A stretch of 64,000 nucleotides of DNA, taken from assembly GCA_031287685.1 (NCBI GenBank), contig JAITSQ010000019.1:1-64000 (forward strand), in the 5' to 3' direction. The notes beneath the pieces are model-generated. The model was not told the origin of the DNA. It did no database searches and worked only from the letters and a program-made list of their open reading frames with translations. The first letter of the stretch is position 1. Every line of letters begins with the position of its first letter. Source of the DNA: Clostridiales bacterium. Lineage in GTDB: Bacteria; Bacillota; Clostridia; Lachnospirales; WQUN01. Of this stretch, positions 7,340 through 15,715 are shown one piece after another. Both the position numbers and the translations under genes were made by a program.

Positions 7340-9418
7340 CTATTCCTCTTCCGCTAAATCCTCCGAATACCCGCACCCGGCCTGCGCGCAGGCCGCCTTC
7401 TTTGCCTTTTTGCCCTTTGCCACAAGAAAGCCGCCGCATTTCGGGCACTTTTTCCCCACGGGCTTCTCCCACGAAAGGAAGGAGCAATCCGGATTATTGC
7501 TGCAGCCGTAGTATTTTCGGCCCTTTTTCGTCTTTTTAATCAGCACCTTGCCGTCCTCGCAGACGGGGCAGGCGATTTTCGCGTCTTCAAAAAACGGCTT
7601 GGCGTTGCGGCATTCCGGAAAGCCGGGGCAGGCCAGGAACTTTCCGAACCGGCCGAATTTTATGACCATATTCCGCCCGCAGTTTTCGCATATAACGTCC
7701 GTCACCTCGTCGGCTATTTCCACGTCGCCGATTTTGGTTTCGGCGGCGGAGACCTCTTTTTCAAACTCGGGATAAAACGCCCGGAGGATTTCTTTCCACT
7801 CGGTCTGGCCGTCCTCAACTTTGTCGAGCATATCCTCCATTTCGGCGGTAAAGCCGATGTTCACCACGTCCCTGAAATTATCCTCCATTATGTCGTTTAC
7901 GATAATTCCAAGCTCGGCTGGGTAAAGCGACTTGTTTTCCTTAATGACGTACCCGCGCGCCAGAAGCGTCGAGATAATCGCGGAATAGGTGCTCGGGCGC
8001 CCTATCCCCAAATCCTCCAGGTTTTTGACGAGCGCGGCCTCCGTATAGCGCGGGGGCGGCTGAGTGAAATGCTGCTCGCCGGTTATGGCGGCGGCGGTCA
8101 GCGGCTCTCCCTTGGTCAGCGAGGGCATTTTTACGTCCTTTTCCGCGTCGGTTTCGTTTTTGTTATACACGGCGAGGTAGCCCTGAAACTTAAGCTGGCT
8201 GCCCGACGCGCGCAGGTGGTAAGGCCCGGCCTCTATCCGCGCCGTGATTGTGTCGTAAACGGCGGGAGACATTACGCTTGCCGCGAAGCGTTCCCAAATC
8301 AGCTTGTACAGGCGGAACTGGTCCCTCGGCAGGTGCGTTTTGAGCGCCTCCGGGGTCTGTTCGATATAGGTTGGGTGAATGGCCTCGTGCGCGTCCTGGG
8401 CGCGGCCTTTTGACTGATAGACGACGCGCTCCGGGTTCAGATACTTTTCGCCGAGGTTATTTTTAACAAAATCGGCGGCGGCGGCGTAGGACTCGTCCGA
8501 AACGCGCACGGAGTCCGTCCTGATGTAGGAAACAAGGCCGATGGTGCCCTGTCCGGCTATGTCCACGCCCTCGTAAAGCTGCTGCGCGATCATCATTGTT
8601 TTGCTCGTGGCGAAGCCCAGAACTTTCGACGCCTCCTGCTGAAGCGTGCTCGTCGTGAAGGGCGGCGCGGGCTTTTTCAAGCGCTGGCCGTTTTTTGCCT
8701 CAAGCACGGAAAATTTTTCTTTCCGCAATTCGTCGATAACCGCGTCGGTTTCATCTTTTGTTTTGAGCGAGAGTTTTTCTCCGTTTTTGGAGTGGAGCTG
8801 GCTTTTGAACTTTTCGCCGCTCTTTTTCTTAAGCTCGGTCTCAATGCTCCAGTATTCCTCCTGGACGAAACTAGAGATTTCCTCCTCCCGGTCGCAGATT
8901 ATTTTAAGCCCGACGGATTGGACGCGTCCCGCCGAAAGGCGTTTGCGCACCTTTCTCCAAAGGAGGGGGCTTATTTTATAGCCCACTATCCGGTCAAGGG
9001 CGCGGCGCGCCTGCTGCGCGTTCACAAGGTTCATATCAATCTGGCGCGCTTCGGTTATGGATTTCTGTACGGCGTTTTTGGTGATTTCGTTAAAAGTAAT
9101 CCTGTAGGCCGAGTCGAGCTTCAGGGCGTTTTTCAGGTGCCAGGAAATGGCCTCCCCCTCCCGGTCGGGGTCGGTGGCCAGATAGACCGCCTGGGCGGCC
9201 TTGGCTTCCTTGCGCAGCTTCGCCAGGATTTCGCCCTTGCCGCGTATGGTGATGTACTTCGGCTCAAAGTCGTTCTCCACGTCTATTCCAAGCTCACTTT
9301 TGGGCAGGTCGCGCACATGGCCGACGGAAGCCTCGATTTTATACGCGGAGGACAGAAATTTTTTAAGCGTTTTAGCTTTCGCGGGGGATTCTACAATAAC
9401 AAGTTTTTTTGACGACAT
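7340..9418 (-). CDS. topA: DNA topoisomerase I (type IA)
   Basis: A 692-residue enzyme that relaxes negative supercoils by single-strand passage. The N-terminal Toprim domain has KKLVIVESPAKAKTLKKFL and VYLATDPDREGEAISWHL. The active-site tyrosine is in GLVSYIRTDSVRVS. The C-terminus has topoisomerase zinc ribbons: CENCGRNMVIKFGRFGKFL..C, CPVCEDGKVL and CPKCGGFLV, the last ending CAQAGCGYSEDLAEEE. The ATG at 9418 has AAAGGAAA upstream; nine further in-frame codons upstream are not conserved. dprA lies upstream on the same strand, a common dprA-topA arrangement, here separated by a palindromic element. Confidence 0.97.
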   Translation of the reverse strand: MSSKKLVIVESPAKAKTLKKFLSSAYKIEASVGHVRDLPKSELGIDVENDFEPKYITIRGKGEILAKLRKEAKAAQAVYLATDPDREGEAISWHLKNALKLDSAYRITFNEITKNAVQKSITEARQIDMNLVNAQQARRALDRIVGYKISPLLWRKVRKRLSAGRVQSVGLKIICDREEEISSFVQEEYWSIETELKKKSGEKFKSQLHSKNGEKLSLKTKDETDAVIDELRKEKFSVLEAKNGQRLKKPAPPFTTSTLQQEASKVLGFATSKTMMIAQQLYEGVDIAGQGTIGLVSYIRTDSVRVSDESYAAAADFVKNNLGEKYLNPERVVYQSKGRAQDAHEAIHPTYIEQTPEALKTHLPRDQFRLYKLIWERFAASVMSPAVYDTITARIEAGPYHLRASGSQLKFQGYLAVYNKNETDAEKDVKMPSLTKGEPLTAAAITGEQHFTQPPPRYTEAALVKNLEDLGIGRPSTYSAIISTLLARGYVIKENKSLYPAELGIIVNDIMEDNFRDVVNIGFTAEMEDMLDKVEDGQTEWKEILRAFYPEFEKEVSAAETKIGDVEIADEVTDVICENCGRNMVIKFGRFGKFLACPGFPECRNAKPFFEDAKIACPVCEDGKVLIKKTKKGRKYYGCSNNPDCSFLSWEKPVGKKCPKCGGFLVAKGKKAKKAACAQAGCGYSEDLAEEE

Positions 9419-9438
9419 TTGGATTTCCTTTCCGAGAC

Positions 9439-9539
9439 ATAGCAATTTTACAAAACGTTGACTGGCGCGGAGCGGAAAATCGGCGGCTTTAAGCCGTTTT
9501 TCGCGAACGTCGGCAGTCCACGATTTTGAAAATTGCTAT
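9439..9539. repeat. Palindromic element (101 bp) between dprA and topA
   Basis: The ends are ATAGCAATTTT (9439-9449) and AAAATTGCTAT (9529-9539). The inverted repeat continues imperfectly as CAAAACGTTGACTG / CAGTCCACGATTTTG, with an inner CGGCTTTAAGCCG hairpin. No coding potential. The TATAGCAATT-type end is shared with the element at 12649-12824. Confidence 0.7.
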
Positions 9540-9553
9540 ACCGCAGTTTAATT

Positions 9554-10657
9554 TTAACGTATCCGCACGTATCTCCCGCCGGGCGCGCGCCGTATGAAGC
9601 CGCGCACCTCAAGGAGCAGGAGGTTGTAGACGATTTCCTCTAAATCAAGTTTAGACGCGGCGGCTATTTCGTCGGGAGAAATACTTTCAAAGCCGATACA
9701 ATCATATATCAATTTTTCGGATAACGCAAGACCTAAATCTTCATTTTGCGCCGAATTGTAAGGAACGTCGCAGCCGATTGCCAGAAGCACGTCCCTGTAG
9801 TTTGTGACAAGGCCCGCGCCGTCTTTTATAAGCCCGTTTACGCCCGTGCTTGTTTCGCTTGTTATGTTTCCGGGGACGGCCAGAACGTCGCGCCCTTGCT
9901 CAAGCGCCAGGCGGGAGGTAATGAGCGTGCCGCTTTTGTCCGAAGCCTCGACGACCACGACGGCCTGACAAAGCCCGCTGATAATGCGGTTGCGCAAAGG
10001 GAAATGGTGCGCCGCCGGCGGGGTCCCCAAGGGATATTCCGAGATAACGCAGCCGTTTCTGGCAATATCCTCCATAAGGCGCGCGTTTTCCTTCGGATAG
10101 CACACGTCCAGCCCGCAGCCGAGAATGGCTACGGTAGTACCGCCGTTATCAACGGCGGCGCGGTGCGCGTAGGAGTCTATTCCCCGCGCCATGCCGCTGA
10201 CTATGACGATTCCGCACTGCGCCAAGTCTCCGGAAAGTTTGGCCGCCGCGGAGCGGCCGTATTCCGTGCAGGCGCGGCTGCCTATGACCGCCACGAGCCG
10301 CGCGTCGTCTCCCGGCAGCCGGCCCTTGACGTAAAGCGTGAGCGGCGGGTCGTAAATATTTTTAAGGAGCGAGGGGTAGTCGTCGTCGAATATCGTGACA
10401 TAATAAATCCCAAGTTTTTCCAGGCTGGCGGCGTAGGCCTCAAGTTCTTCAATATCGCGGGAGGAGGTTATGTCCAGCGCGTTTTTTTCGCTGATTCCGG
10501 GGATTCTGGCTATTTCGGCGGAGGAGGCCGTCCACAGCCTCCGGGGGTCTTTGAACGCGCGCAGCAAGAAGCCGATTTTTACTGCGGTCAGGCTTTCGAG
10601 CGTCGAAAGCCAAAGGCAGATTTTTCGTGAGGTAAGAGCGTTTTTCACAATGTTCAC
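9554..10657 (-). CDS. dprA: DNA processing protein DprA (Smf)
   Basis: A Rossmann-fold protein of about 367 residues that loads RecA on incoming single-stranded DNA in natural transformation. An N-terminal helix-hairpin-helix region (AEIARIPGISEKNALDI) precedes the DprA core VAVIGSRACTEYGRSAA, GMARGIDSYAHRAAV, AILGCGLDVCYPKENARL and HHFPLRNRIISGL. The C-terminal winged helix is present (SPDEIAAASKLDLEEIVYNLLLLEVRGFIRR). The start is uncertain: a GTG at 10657 just after the manA stop, or a GTG at 10690 overlapping manA with GGGAG very close. I prefer 10657. It lies in a manA-dprA-topA series. Confidence 0.93.
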   Translation of the reverse strand: MNIVKNALTSRKICLWLSTLESLTAVKIGFLLRAFKDPRRLWTASSAEIARIPGISEKNALDITSSRDIEELEAYAASLEKLGIYYVTIFDDDYPSLLKNIYDPPLTLYVKGRLPGDDARLVAVIGSRACTEYGRSAAAKLSGDLAQCGIVIVSGMARGIDSYAHRAAVDNGGTTVAILGCGLDVCYPKENARLMEDIARNGCVISEYPLGTPPAAHHFPLRNRIISGLCQAVVVVEASDKSGTLITSRLALEQGRDVLAVPGNITSETSTGVNGLIKDGAGLVTNYRDVLLAIGCDVPYNSAQNEDLGLALSEKLIYDCIGFESISPDEIAAASKLDLEEIVYNLLLLEVRGFIRRAPGGRYVRIR

Positions 10658-10662
10658 CGGCC

Positions 10663-11655
10663 TTAACAGTAACTTATAAGAGCCTTGCACACTCCCGTGA
10701 CGCGGTATCCGCCGCGCTCTCCGAGCTTGGCGGGCAGGAAGACGGAATCGGCGGTTTTAAGCGGGGTTTCGCAGCCGCCGGCGGAAAGGACGCAGCTCCC
10801 CTCCGTAACTGTCAGAATCTGGAAAGCGTCAAAATCTCCAAAACCAGCCGACGGTCCGCCCGTCGAGTCAAGCTCAAGCAGGTTTACGTTGAAATGAGGC
10901 GTTTTTACAGCGCGGGAAAGGCGGAAGCCGGCGCTTTCCCCGATTATTTCCGGCTTCACGGCGGCCTTGGGCAGCTTCCCGCCGAAGTCTATAACGTCGA
11001 GCGCCTTTTCCTTATGAAGCTCCCGGGGCTTGCCGTCGAGCCCTAAGCGCCCGTAATCGTAAACCCTATAGGTTATATCGGAATTTTGCTGGATTTCCGC
11101 GAGGGTAATTCCCCGGCCTATCGCGTGGACAAGGCCCGCGGGTATGTTCACGACGTCCCCGGCGCGGACGGGGAGCTTCTCTAACGCGTCCTCAACCGCG
11201 CCGTTTTCGAGCATTGCGGAAAAATCCGCGCGGGAAACGCCGTCTTTAAGCCCCAGAACAAGATGGGAGCCTTCCTCCGCGCTTAAAACGCACCACATTT
11301 CGTTTTTGCCGAACGGCGCGTTTTCTCTCCGCAGGGCGTATTCGTCGTCCGGGTGGACCTGCACGGAAAGGAAGTCGGCGGCGTCGATAATTTTCACGAG
11401 CAATGGGAAATGCGTGAAATTCCGGAATTTTTCGCCCAGAAAGGAGGCGGGGGCTAGCTCTATGACTTCCCGGAAAGAAAGCCCTTTGTACGCGCCGTTT
11501 GACACGACGCCCATTTCCTTTTCGCGGCAGGAGACGTCCCAGCTTTCGCCGGTTTTTTCGTAAGGGATTTCCCTGCCGTAGAGGGAGCGCATTTTCGCGC
11601 CGCCCCAGACCATTTCCTTGTAAATCGGGTTGAACGTAAGGGGATAAATTTCCAT
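10663..11655 (-). CDS. manA: Mannose-6-phosphate isomerase, class I type
   Basis: A 330-residue cupin metalloenzyme interconverting mannose-6-phosphate and fructose-6-phosphate. Zinc-ligand motifs are SVQVHPDDEYA, KNEMWCVL and VVNIPAGLVHAIGRGI. The ATG at 11655 has AAAGGAG upstream. The short length and NPIYKEMVWGG start are typical of the Firmicutes form. The dprA gene begins within or just after its end, suggesting co-transcription. The substrate could include related sugar phosphates. Confidence 0.93.
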   Translation of the reverse strand: MEIYPLTFNPIYKEMVWGGAKMRSLYGREIPYEKTGESWDVSCREKEMGVVSNGAYKGLSFREVIELAPASFLGEKFRNFTHFPLLVKIIDAADFLSVQVHPDDEYALRRENAPFGKNEMWCVLSAEEGSHLVLGLKDGVSRADFSAMLENGAVEDALEKLPVRAGDVVNIPAGLVHAIGRGITLAEIQQNSDITYRVYDYGRLGLDGKPRELHKEKALDVIDFGGKLPKAAVKPEIIGESAGFRLSRAVKTPHFNVNLLELDSTGGPSAGFGDFDAFQILTVTEGSCVLSAGGCETPLKTADSVFLPAKLGERGGYRVTGVCKALISYC

Positions 11656-11759
11656 AAAAATCCGCTCCTTTAGAAATATAAATTATACCGATCGTAGATT
11701 ATAGAATAGGGGATATAGCAGGATAAAAGCGGGATTTGACGTGAGCTTCGCAAGCGCCG

Positions 11760-12632
11760 TTAGCCGCAGGAAAAGGTTTTTGTGACCGCGGCCCAAACCC
11801 CGCCGAACCGCCGGGGGAGCGCGTCCTTCGCCGCCCTTGCCTTGTTCGGGTTCTCAAAAAGCCCGAAAACGCAGGAGCCGCTCCCGCTCATCATCGCGAG
11901 GAGCGCGCCGCGCCGCCTTAAAAACGCCGCTATTTCGACAATTTCCGGGTGTCGCGCCGCCACGGGCGCTTGCAGGAAATTTTGGGCTTTCCGGGCGATT
12001 TCCCGCAGGTTGAGCGTATCGCCCGTAAAGTCAAATTCCGCCGGAGCGCCGAAATCCCCGGTTTCGTCAAGCTTGCCGTAGGCCCAGGCGGTGAGGACGG
12101 CAAACGGCGGTTTCGCCAGCACGACCCAGAGCGGCGGGCAGGGGGGCAGGGGAGTCAGAATTTCGCCGATTCCCCGCGCCAGGCGCGTCCCGCCGCGTAT
12201 GAAAAACGGCACGTCCGCGCCCAGGCCAGCGCCCAGGCGCTCAAGCTCGGCCGGGGCAAGCCCCAGTTCAAACAGCCTGTTAAGCCCGCGCAGAGCCGCC
12301 GCCGCGTCGCTGCTGCCGCCGCCAAGCCCCGCCTCGGAAGGGATTCGCTTGACGAGACGCATTGAGATCCCGCCGGAAAACTTTTCCCGGTAAAGCGGTT
12401 CGAGAAGCCGCGCCGCTTTGTGGACGAGGTTTTCCTCCGGCGGCAGGGTCAGGTTTTCAGTCGCTAAATAGATTTCTTTTCGCGGGGTTTTTGATATGAA
12501 CAAGTCGTCGCGCAGGCGGAGCGTCTGCATAACGGTCGAAATTTCGTGGTAGCCGTCCGCGCGCCGCCCGGTGATTTCAAGCGTCAGGTTGATTTTGGCG
12601 CGGGGGCGGAGGTGTATGTAGTCGAAGTCCAT
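11760..12632 (-). CDS. ispE: 4-diphosphocytidyl-2-C-methyl-D-erythritol kinase
   Basis: A 290-residue GHMP kinase of the non-mevalonate (MEP) isoprenoid pathway. The opening RPRAKINLTLEITGRRADGYHE and ATP loop PSEAGLGGGSSDAAAALRGL are diagnostic. A C-terminal GHMP segment LLAMMSGSGSCVFGLF is present. The ATG at 12632 has AGGAGGCGG upstream; that SD lies directly against a palindromic element, so the promoter must lie within or beyond it. A polyprenyl synthase that would use its product is encoded at 35723. Confidence 0.95.
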   Translation of the reverse strand: MDFDYIHLRPRAKINLTLEITGRRADGYHEISTVMQTLRLRDDLFISKTPRKEIYLATENLTLPPEENLVHKAARLLEPLYREKFSGGISMRLVKRIPSEAGLGGGSSDAAAALRGLNRLFELGLAPAELERLGAGLGADVPFFIRGGTRLARGIGEILTPLPPCPPLWVVLAKPPFAVLTAWAYGKLDETGDFGAPAEFDFTGDTLNLREIARKAQNFLQAPVAARHPEIVEIAAFLRRRGALLAMMSGSGSCVFGLFENPNKARAAKDALPRRFGGVWAAVTKTFSCG

Positions 12633-12648
12633 AAGCCGCCTCCTGCGG

Positions 12649-12824
12649 TATAGCAATTCCGTATGACATAGGCTTCGCTCGGTGTTTTTTCGGGCTTGAT
12701 GCCGCCCGAAAAAGCCGCCTTCTTGCTCGGTGTTTTTTCGGCGCTAACGCCCGCCGAAAAAGCCCCTCTTCTTGCCCGGGATTTTCGGCTCGAAACAAGC
12801 CGGTCAAAAATGGAAATCGCTATA
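12649..12824. repeat. Composite palindromic element (176 bp) holding two hairpin repeats
   Basis: Outer inverted ends are TATAGCAATTCC (12649-12660) and GGAAATCGCTATA (12812-12824). Inside are two tandem copies of the hairpin repeat, 12677-12725 and 12725-12774, each CTCGGTGTTTTTTCGG(G)C-loop-(C)CGAAAAAGCC followed by CTTCTTG, with slightly different stems. It separates the YkvI-like gene from ispE. I see nothing else in 12633-12886. Confidence 0.75.
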
Positions 12825-12886
12825 TGTATTATTTTGTCCGGCGTTTCACGCCGCCTGAAAAATTTAGACGGCGCAAAGCCCTGTTC

Positions 12887-13930
12887 TTACCCGCGCAATC
12901 TCCACCTGTACCTGCATACGCACAAAAACTGCGCCAAGCCCGTAACGGCGAAAACGGGGTATACTTTCGTGACGAAGCTCGAAAACCCGAACGAGGACAG
13001 CCGCGCGCCCAAGACGGCAAAAAAAGCGGCTATGACGATTTTCGCGGCCTTTTTGCGGCGCTTCGGGGCGGCGACGGATTCCGCCGCCCAAGTGACGAAG
13101 GCGTAAAAATTGCCGACGGCGGTTGTTATTATCGCCGCGACAAGGACGGCGGCGTAAAACGCCCGAAGCCCGCCGCGCGCCGCGTAAAGCATAGGAATCT
13201 GCCCGAAGGGCCCCGCCGCTTTGCGAAACGGCAGGGATACGCACAGCCCAAGCGAGAGCAGGCCGAGAGAGGCCAGAAAGGGGGCGTATTTGGCGGCGCG
13301 GCGGCTTCCGGCGTATTCGGACGCCGCTACGAGCACGGGGGCCGCGCTGGCGATGTTATAGCTGGCGTAAACAACCGCCGAAGCCGCCGAAGCCACCGCG
13401 CCGCCGAGGGTAAGCGAGCCGGGGAGGGCTTCGGTGGGCCGCGCGCCGGAAAGAGCCGAAGCGGCGCCGCCAATCAGCATAAACGGCGTAAGGAGCAGGT
13501 TCAGCCGCGCGAAACCGGAAACCCCCGTTAGGAACACGGCAAAGCAAAGAGCGGCGGCCGAGGCGGAGCCGATAATCACGGGGATACCCCAGATTTCCGA
13601 GCAGAGGCTGCCCGCCGCCGCGAGCATCGCCGAGAACAGAGCGAGCATAAAAACGGACGAGCCGAACTCCAGAAAAGGAGACGCGGCTCCGAAAATTTTC
13701 AGCGAAAACTCACGATAAGACGAAATGCCGGTAATCAGGCAGATTTCAAAAACGAAACGCCCGCACAGGTAAAAAGCCAAGCAGGACAGGAGCATCCCGG
13801 CGTACCCCAAGTCCCCGTATTTCAGGAAAAAATCAATAATCTCCCGGCCGGACATAAAGCCGGCGCCGATTATAAGCCCGGCGTACACTCCGGCCGCCTT
13901 AAGACAATCCGTCAGCTCTTTTTTATTCAT
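12887..13930 (-). CDS. YkvI-family integral membrane protein
   Basis: A 347-residue protein of about ten hydrophobic helices. It starts MNKKELTDCLKAAGVYAGLIIGAGFMSG, an opening motif shared with YkvI-type proteins, which are distantly related to APC-superfamily transporters. The substrate is unknown. ATG 13930 is preceded by AAGGGGCGCGT, part of which lies in a strong hairpin. It follows rpe on the same strand by 57 bases. Transport function is an inference from topology and family. Confidence 0.75.
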   Translation of the reverse strand: MNKKELTDCLKAAGVYAGLIIGAGFMSGREIIDFFLKYGDLGYAGMLLSCLAFYLCGRFVFEICLITGISSYREFSLKIFGAASPFLEFGSSVFMLALFSAMLAAAGSLCSEIWGIPVIIGSASAAALCFAVFLTGVSGFARLNLLLTPFMLIGGAASALSGARPTEALPGSLTLGGAVASAASAVVYASYNIASAAPVLVAASEYAGSRRAAKYAPFLASLGLLSLGLCVSLPFRKAAGPFGQIPMLYAARGGLRAFYAAVLVAAIITTAVGNFYAFVTWAAESVAAPKRRKKAAKIVIAAFFAVLGARLSSFGFSSFVTKVYPVFAVTGLAQFLCVCRYRWRLRG

Positions 13931-13937
13931 ACGCGCC

Positions 13938-13967
13938 CCTTAAGCAATTTGTTGGAATTGCTTAAGG
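13938..13967 (-). promoter_or_regulatory. Hairpin overlapping the SD of the YkvI-like gene
   Basis: A perfect 12-bp stem CCTTAAGCAATT / AATTGCTTAAGG with a 6-base loop ends at the first bases of the AAGGGG Shine-Dalgarno sequence, eight bases before the ATG at 13930. It could hide the ribosome site or simply be a small palindromic repeat. No T-tract follows. Confidence 0.5.
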
Positions 13968-13987
13968 ATATGCGGGGACTAAACAAC

Positions 13988-14731
13988 CTATGACTTGCCC
14001 GGCTTCAGCCGCGGGCTTGTCAGCATATCATTAAGGCTTGCCGCGGACACGGGCGGCGGCTTTTCGTATTCCCTGAAAACGTCGTAAAACCGCCTTGTGG
14101 CGGAGCCTATATAGGGCGTGCCGAAAACCGCGGAGCCGGTGACGACCACGTTCACGCCCGCGTCAAGCACGTGCCGGATGTTGAAAAGGTTTATACCGCC
14201 GTCCATTTCTATATCAAGCGGGAGGTTGTTTTTATGGGCGAAACCCGCGACCTCCCGCGCTTTGCCGAGCGCTTCGGGCATAAACGACTGTCCGCCGAAA
14301 CCGGGGGATACGGACATTATAAGAGCCATATCGACTAAATGAAGATACGGGAAAAGCTCCCGCGCCGGGGTTTCGGGTTTGACGGTAAGGCTGGCCTTTT
14401 TGCCCTTGCCGTGTATAAAGTCAATAAGCCCCCGTATTTCCGCGGGGGAACGCAGCGCCTCAACGTGAAAGCCCAAAATATCCGCGCCAGCGTCTATAAA
14501 CGCCTCCGCGTACCGCTCCGGGCGGGTAATCATAAGGTGTACGTCGAAAGTCAGGTTGGACGTTTTGCGCAGGCTCTCCACAATGGGAATCCCGAAAGAG
14601 ATGTTGTCCACAAAAACGCCATCCATTATGTCTATGTGTACATAGTGCGCCCCGGCCGCCTCAATCTGAGCGACGTATTCGTAAAGGCGGGCGGCGTCCG
14701 CGGATAGTATGGACGGTGACAATTTATACAT
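13988..14731 (-). CDS. rpe: Ribulose-phosphate 3-epimerase
   Basis: A 247-residue TIM-barrel enzyme converting ribulose-5-phosphate and xylulose-5-phosphate in the pentose phosphate pathway. Motifs are SPSILSADAARL, YVHIDIMDGVFVDN, FDVHLMITRPERY, MSVSPGFGGQSFMPEA and DGGINLFNI, with the metal-binding His and Asp residues in place. The C-terminus carries about 20 extra residues (PPPVSAASLNDMLTSPRL). It lies 12 bases after rsgA in the conserved prkC-rsgA-rpe order. An RpiB domain is encoded elsewhere in the window at 54228. Confidence 0.96.
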   Translation of the reverse strand: MYKLSPSILSADAARLYEYVAQIEAAGAHYVHIDIMDGVFVDNISFGIPIVESLRKTSNLTFDVHLMITRPERYAEAFIDAGADILGFHVEALRSPAEIRGLIDFIHGKGKKASLTVKPETPARELFPYLHLVDMALIMSVSPGFGGQSFMPEALGKAREVAGFAHKNNLPLDIEMDGGINLFNIRHVLDAGVNVVVTGSAVFGTPYIGSATRRFYDVFREYEKPPPVSAASLNDMLTSPRLKPGKS

Positions 14732-14743
14732 TTAAGCAACGCC

Positions 14744-15715
14744 TCACTGTAACTGCTCGTATAGCTTTAAGTAACTCTCGTATCTTTCCGTCGATATTTC
14801 GCCGTTCGCGCGGCTTATATGAGCGTCGGTCACACTGTAAGCGACCTTTTCCCTGACCGCGCAGCCGGGTTCGTTTACGTGCCGGCAGTCCCGGAAACCG
14901 CATTTTCCCAGGAACGGGCGGAATTCCGGGAAAAGCCCCGGCAGCTCGCCTCGGGTAACTCCGGACAGATCGACGGAGGAGAAGCCGGGCGTGTCCAGAA
15001 TAAAGGAGCCGGCGGTTTTTCCAAGCGGGAGCGGGATAAGCTCCACGTGCCGCGTCGTTTGCCGCCCTCGGGAGCCTTTGCCTACTTCGCCGGTTTCGGC
15101 GCGCTCCGTCCCGGTCAGGGCGTTGACAAGGGTGGATTTGCCCGCGCCGGAGGAACCGGCAAGGAGGGTCGTCCGGCCGTAAAGCCGCGCGGCGTAGCGG
15201 CTTTTAACGGCGCGCAGACGCCCGGCGGTCATACTCGTCCAGTATTTGCGGTAATATCTGCGGCTTTCGTATAAATCGAAAAATTCCCGTAATCCGCGCT
15301 TTTCGTAATCCTCCGCGCGGGTAACAAGGTCGCGCTTTGTGGCGGCGATTAAAATACGGATATTTCCCGCTTTTCGGGCTATCGACTCAAAATAGACCAA
15401 GCGGCGGGTGAGCAGGGGCATTTCCGACTCGATGCGCGACACGTCGGCGACAATCAGTATATTGTCAATATTTGCCGCCGGCGGGCGCGGGAGCAGATTT
15501 TTCCTCGGGAGGATTTCCGCTATAACGGCGGGGTTGTCGGGCGTTTTGCCCGCGCCTCGGGTAATTTCCCCGATTTCGCATATATCGCCGATGAAGGGCT
15601 TAATGTCCCTGTTGCGGAAAACTCCGCGAGGCTTGGCGAATATTATGCCGCCGTCCTCATTTTCGGCGGAGACTTCGTAAAGCCCCCCCAGGCCTTTTAT
15701 TATCCGTCCGCGCAT
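14744..15715 (-). CDS. rsgA: Small ribosomal subunit biogenesis GTPase RsgA
   Basis: A 323-residue circularly permuted GTPase acting late in 30S assembly. An N-terminal OB-fold comes first. The permuted G motifs follow: AATKRDL (G4-like), LLAGSSGAGKSTLVNALTG (G1) and LDTPGFSSVDL (G3). The C-terminal zinc site CGFRDCRHVNEPGCAV carries the Cys and His ligands. Its ATG shares a base with the prkC stop (TGATG), so the two are translationally coupled. Confidence 0.96.
   Translation of the reverse strand: MRGRIIKGLGGLYEVSAENEDGGIIFAKPRGVFRNRDIKPFIGDICEIGEITRGAGKTPDNPAVIAEILPRKNLLPRPPAANIDNILIVADVSRIESEMPLLTRRLVYFESIARKAGNIRILIAATKRDLVTRAEDYEKRGLREFFDLYESRRYYRKYWTSMTAGRLRAVKSRYAARLYGRTTLLAGSSGAGKSTLVNALTGTERAETGEVGKGSRGRQTTRHVELIPLPLGKTAGSFILDTPGFSSVDLSGVTRGELPGLFPEFRPFLGKCGFRDCRHVNEPGCAVREKVAYSVTDAHISRANGEISTERYESYLKLYEQLQ

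Noticed and set aside
12677-12774. Two tandem repeats as the start of a CRISPR array
   Set aside because: Only two copies, no spacer of constant length, no cas genes; each repeat is itself a hairpin of another family.
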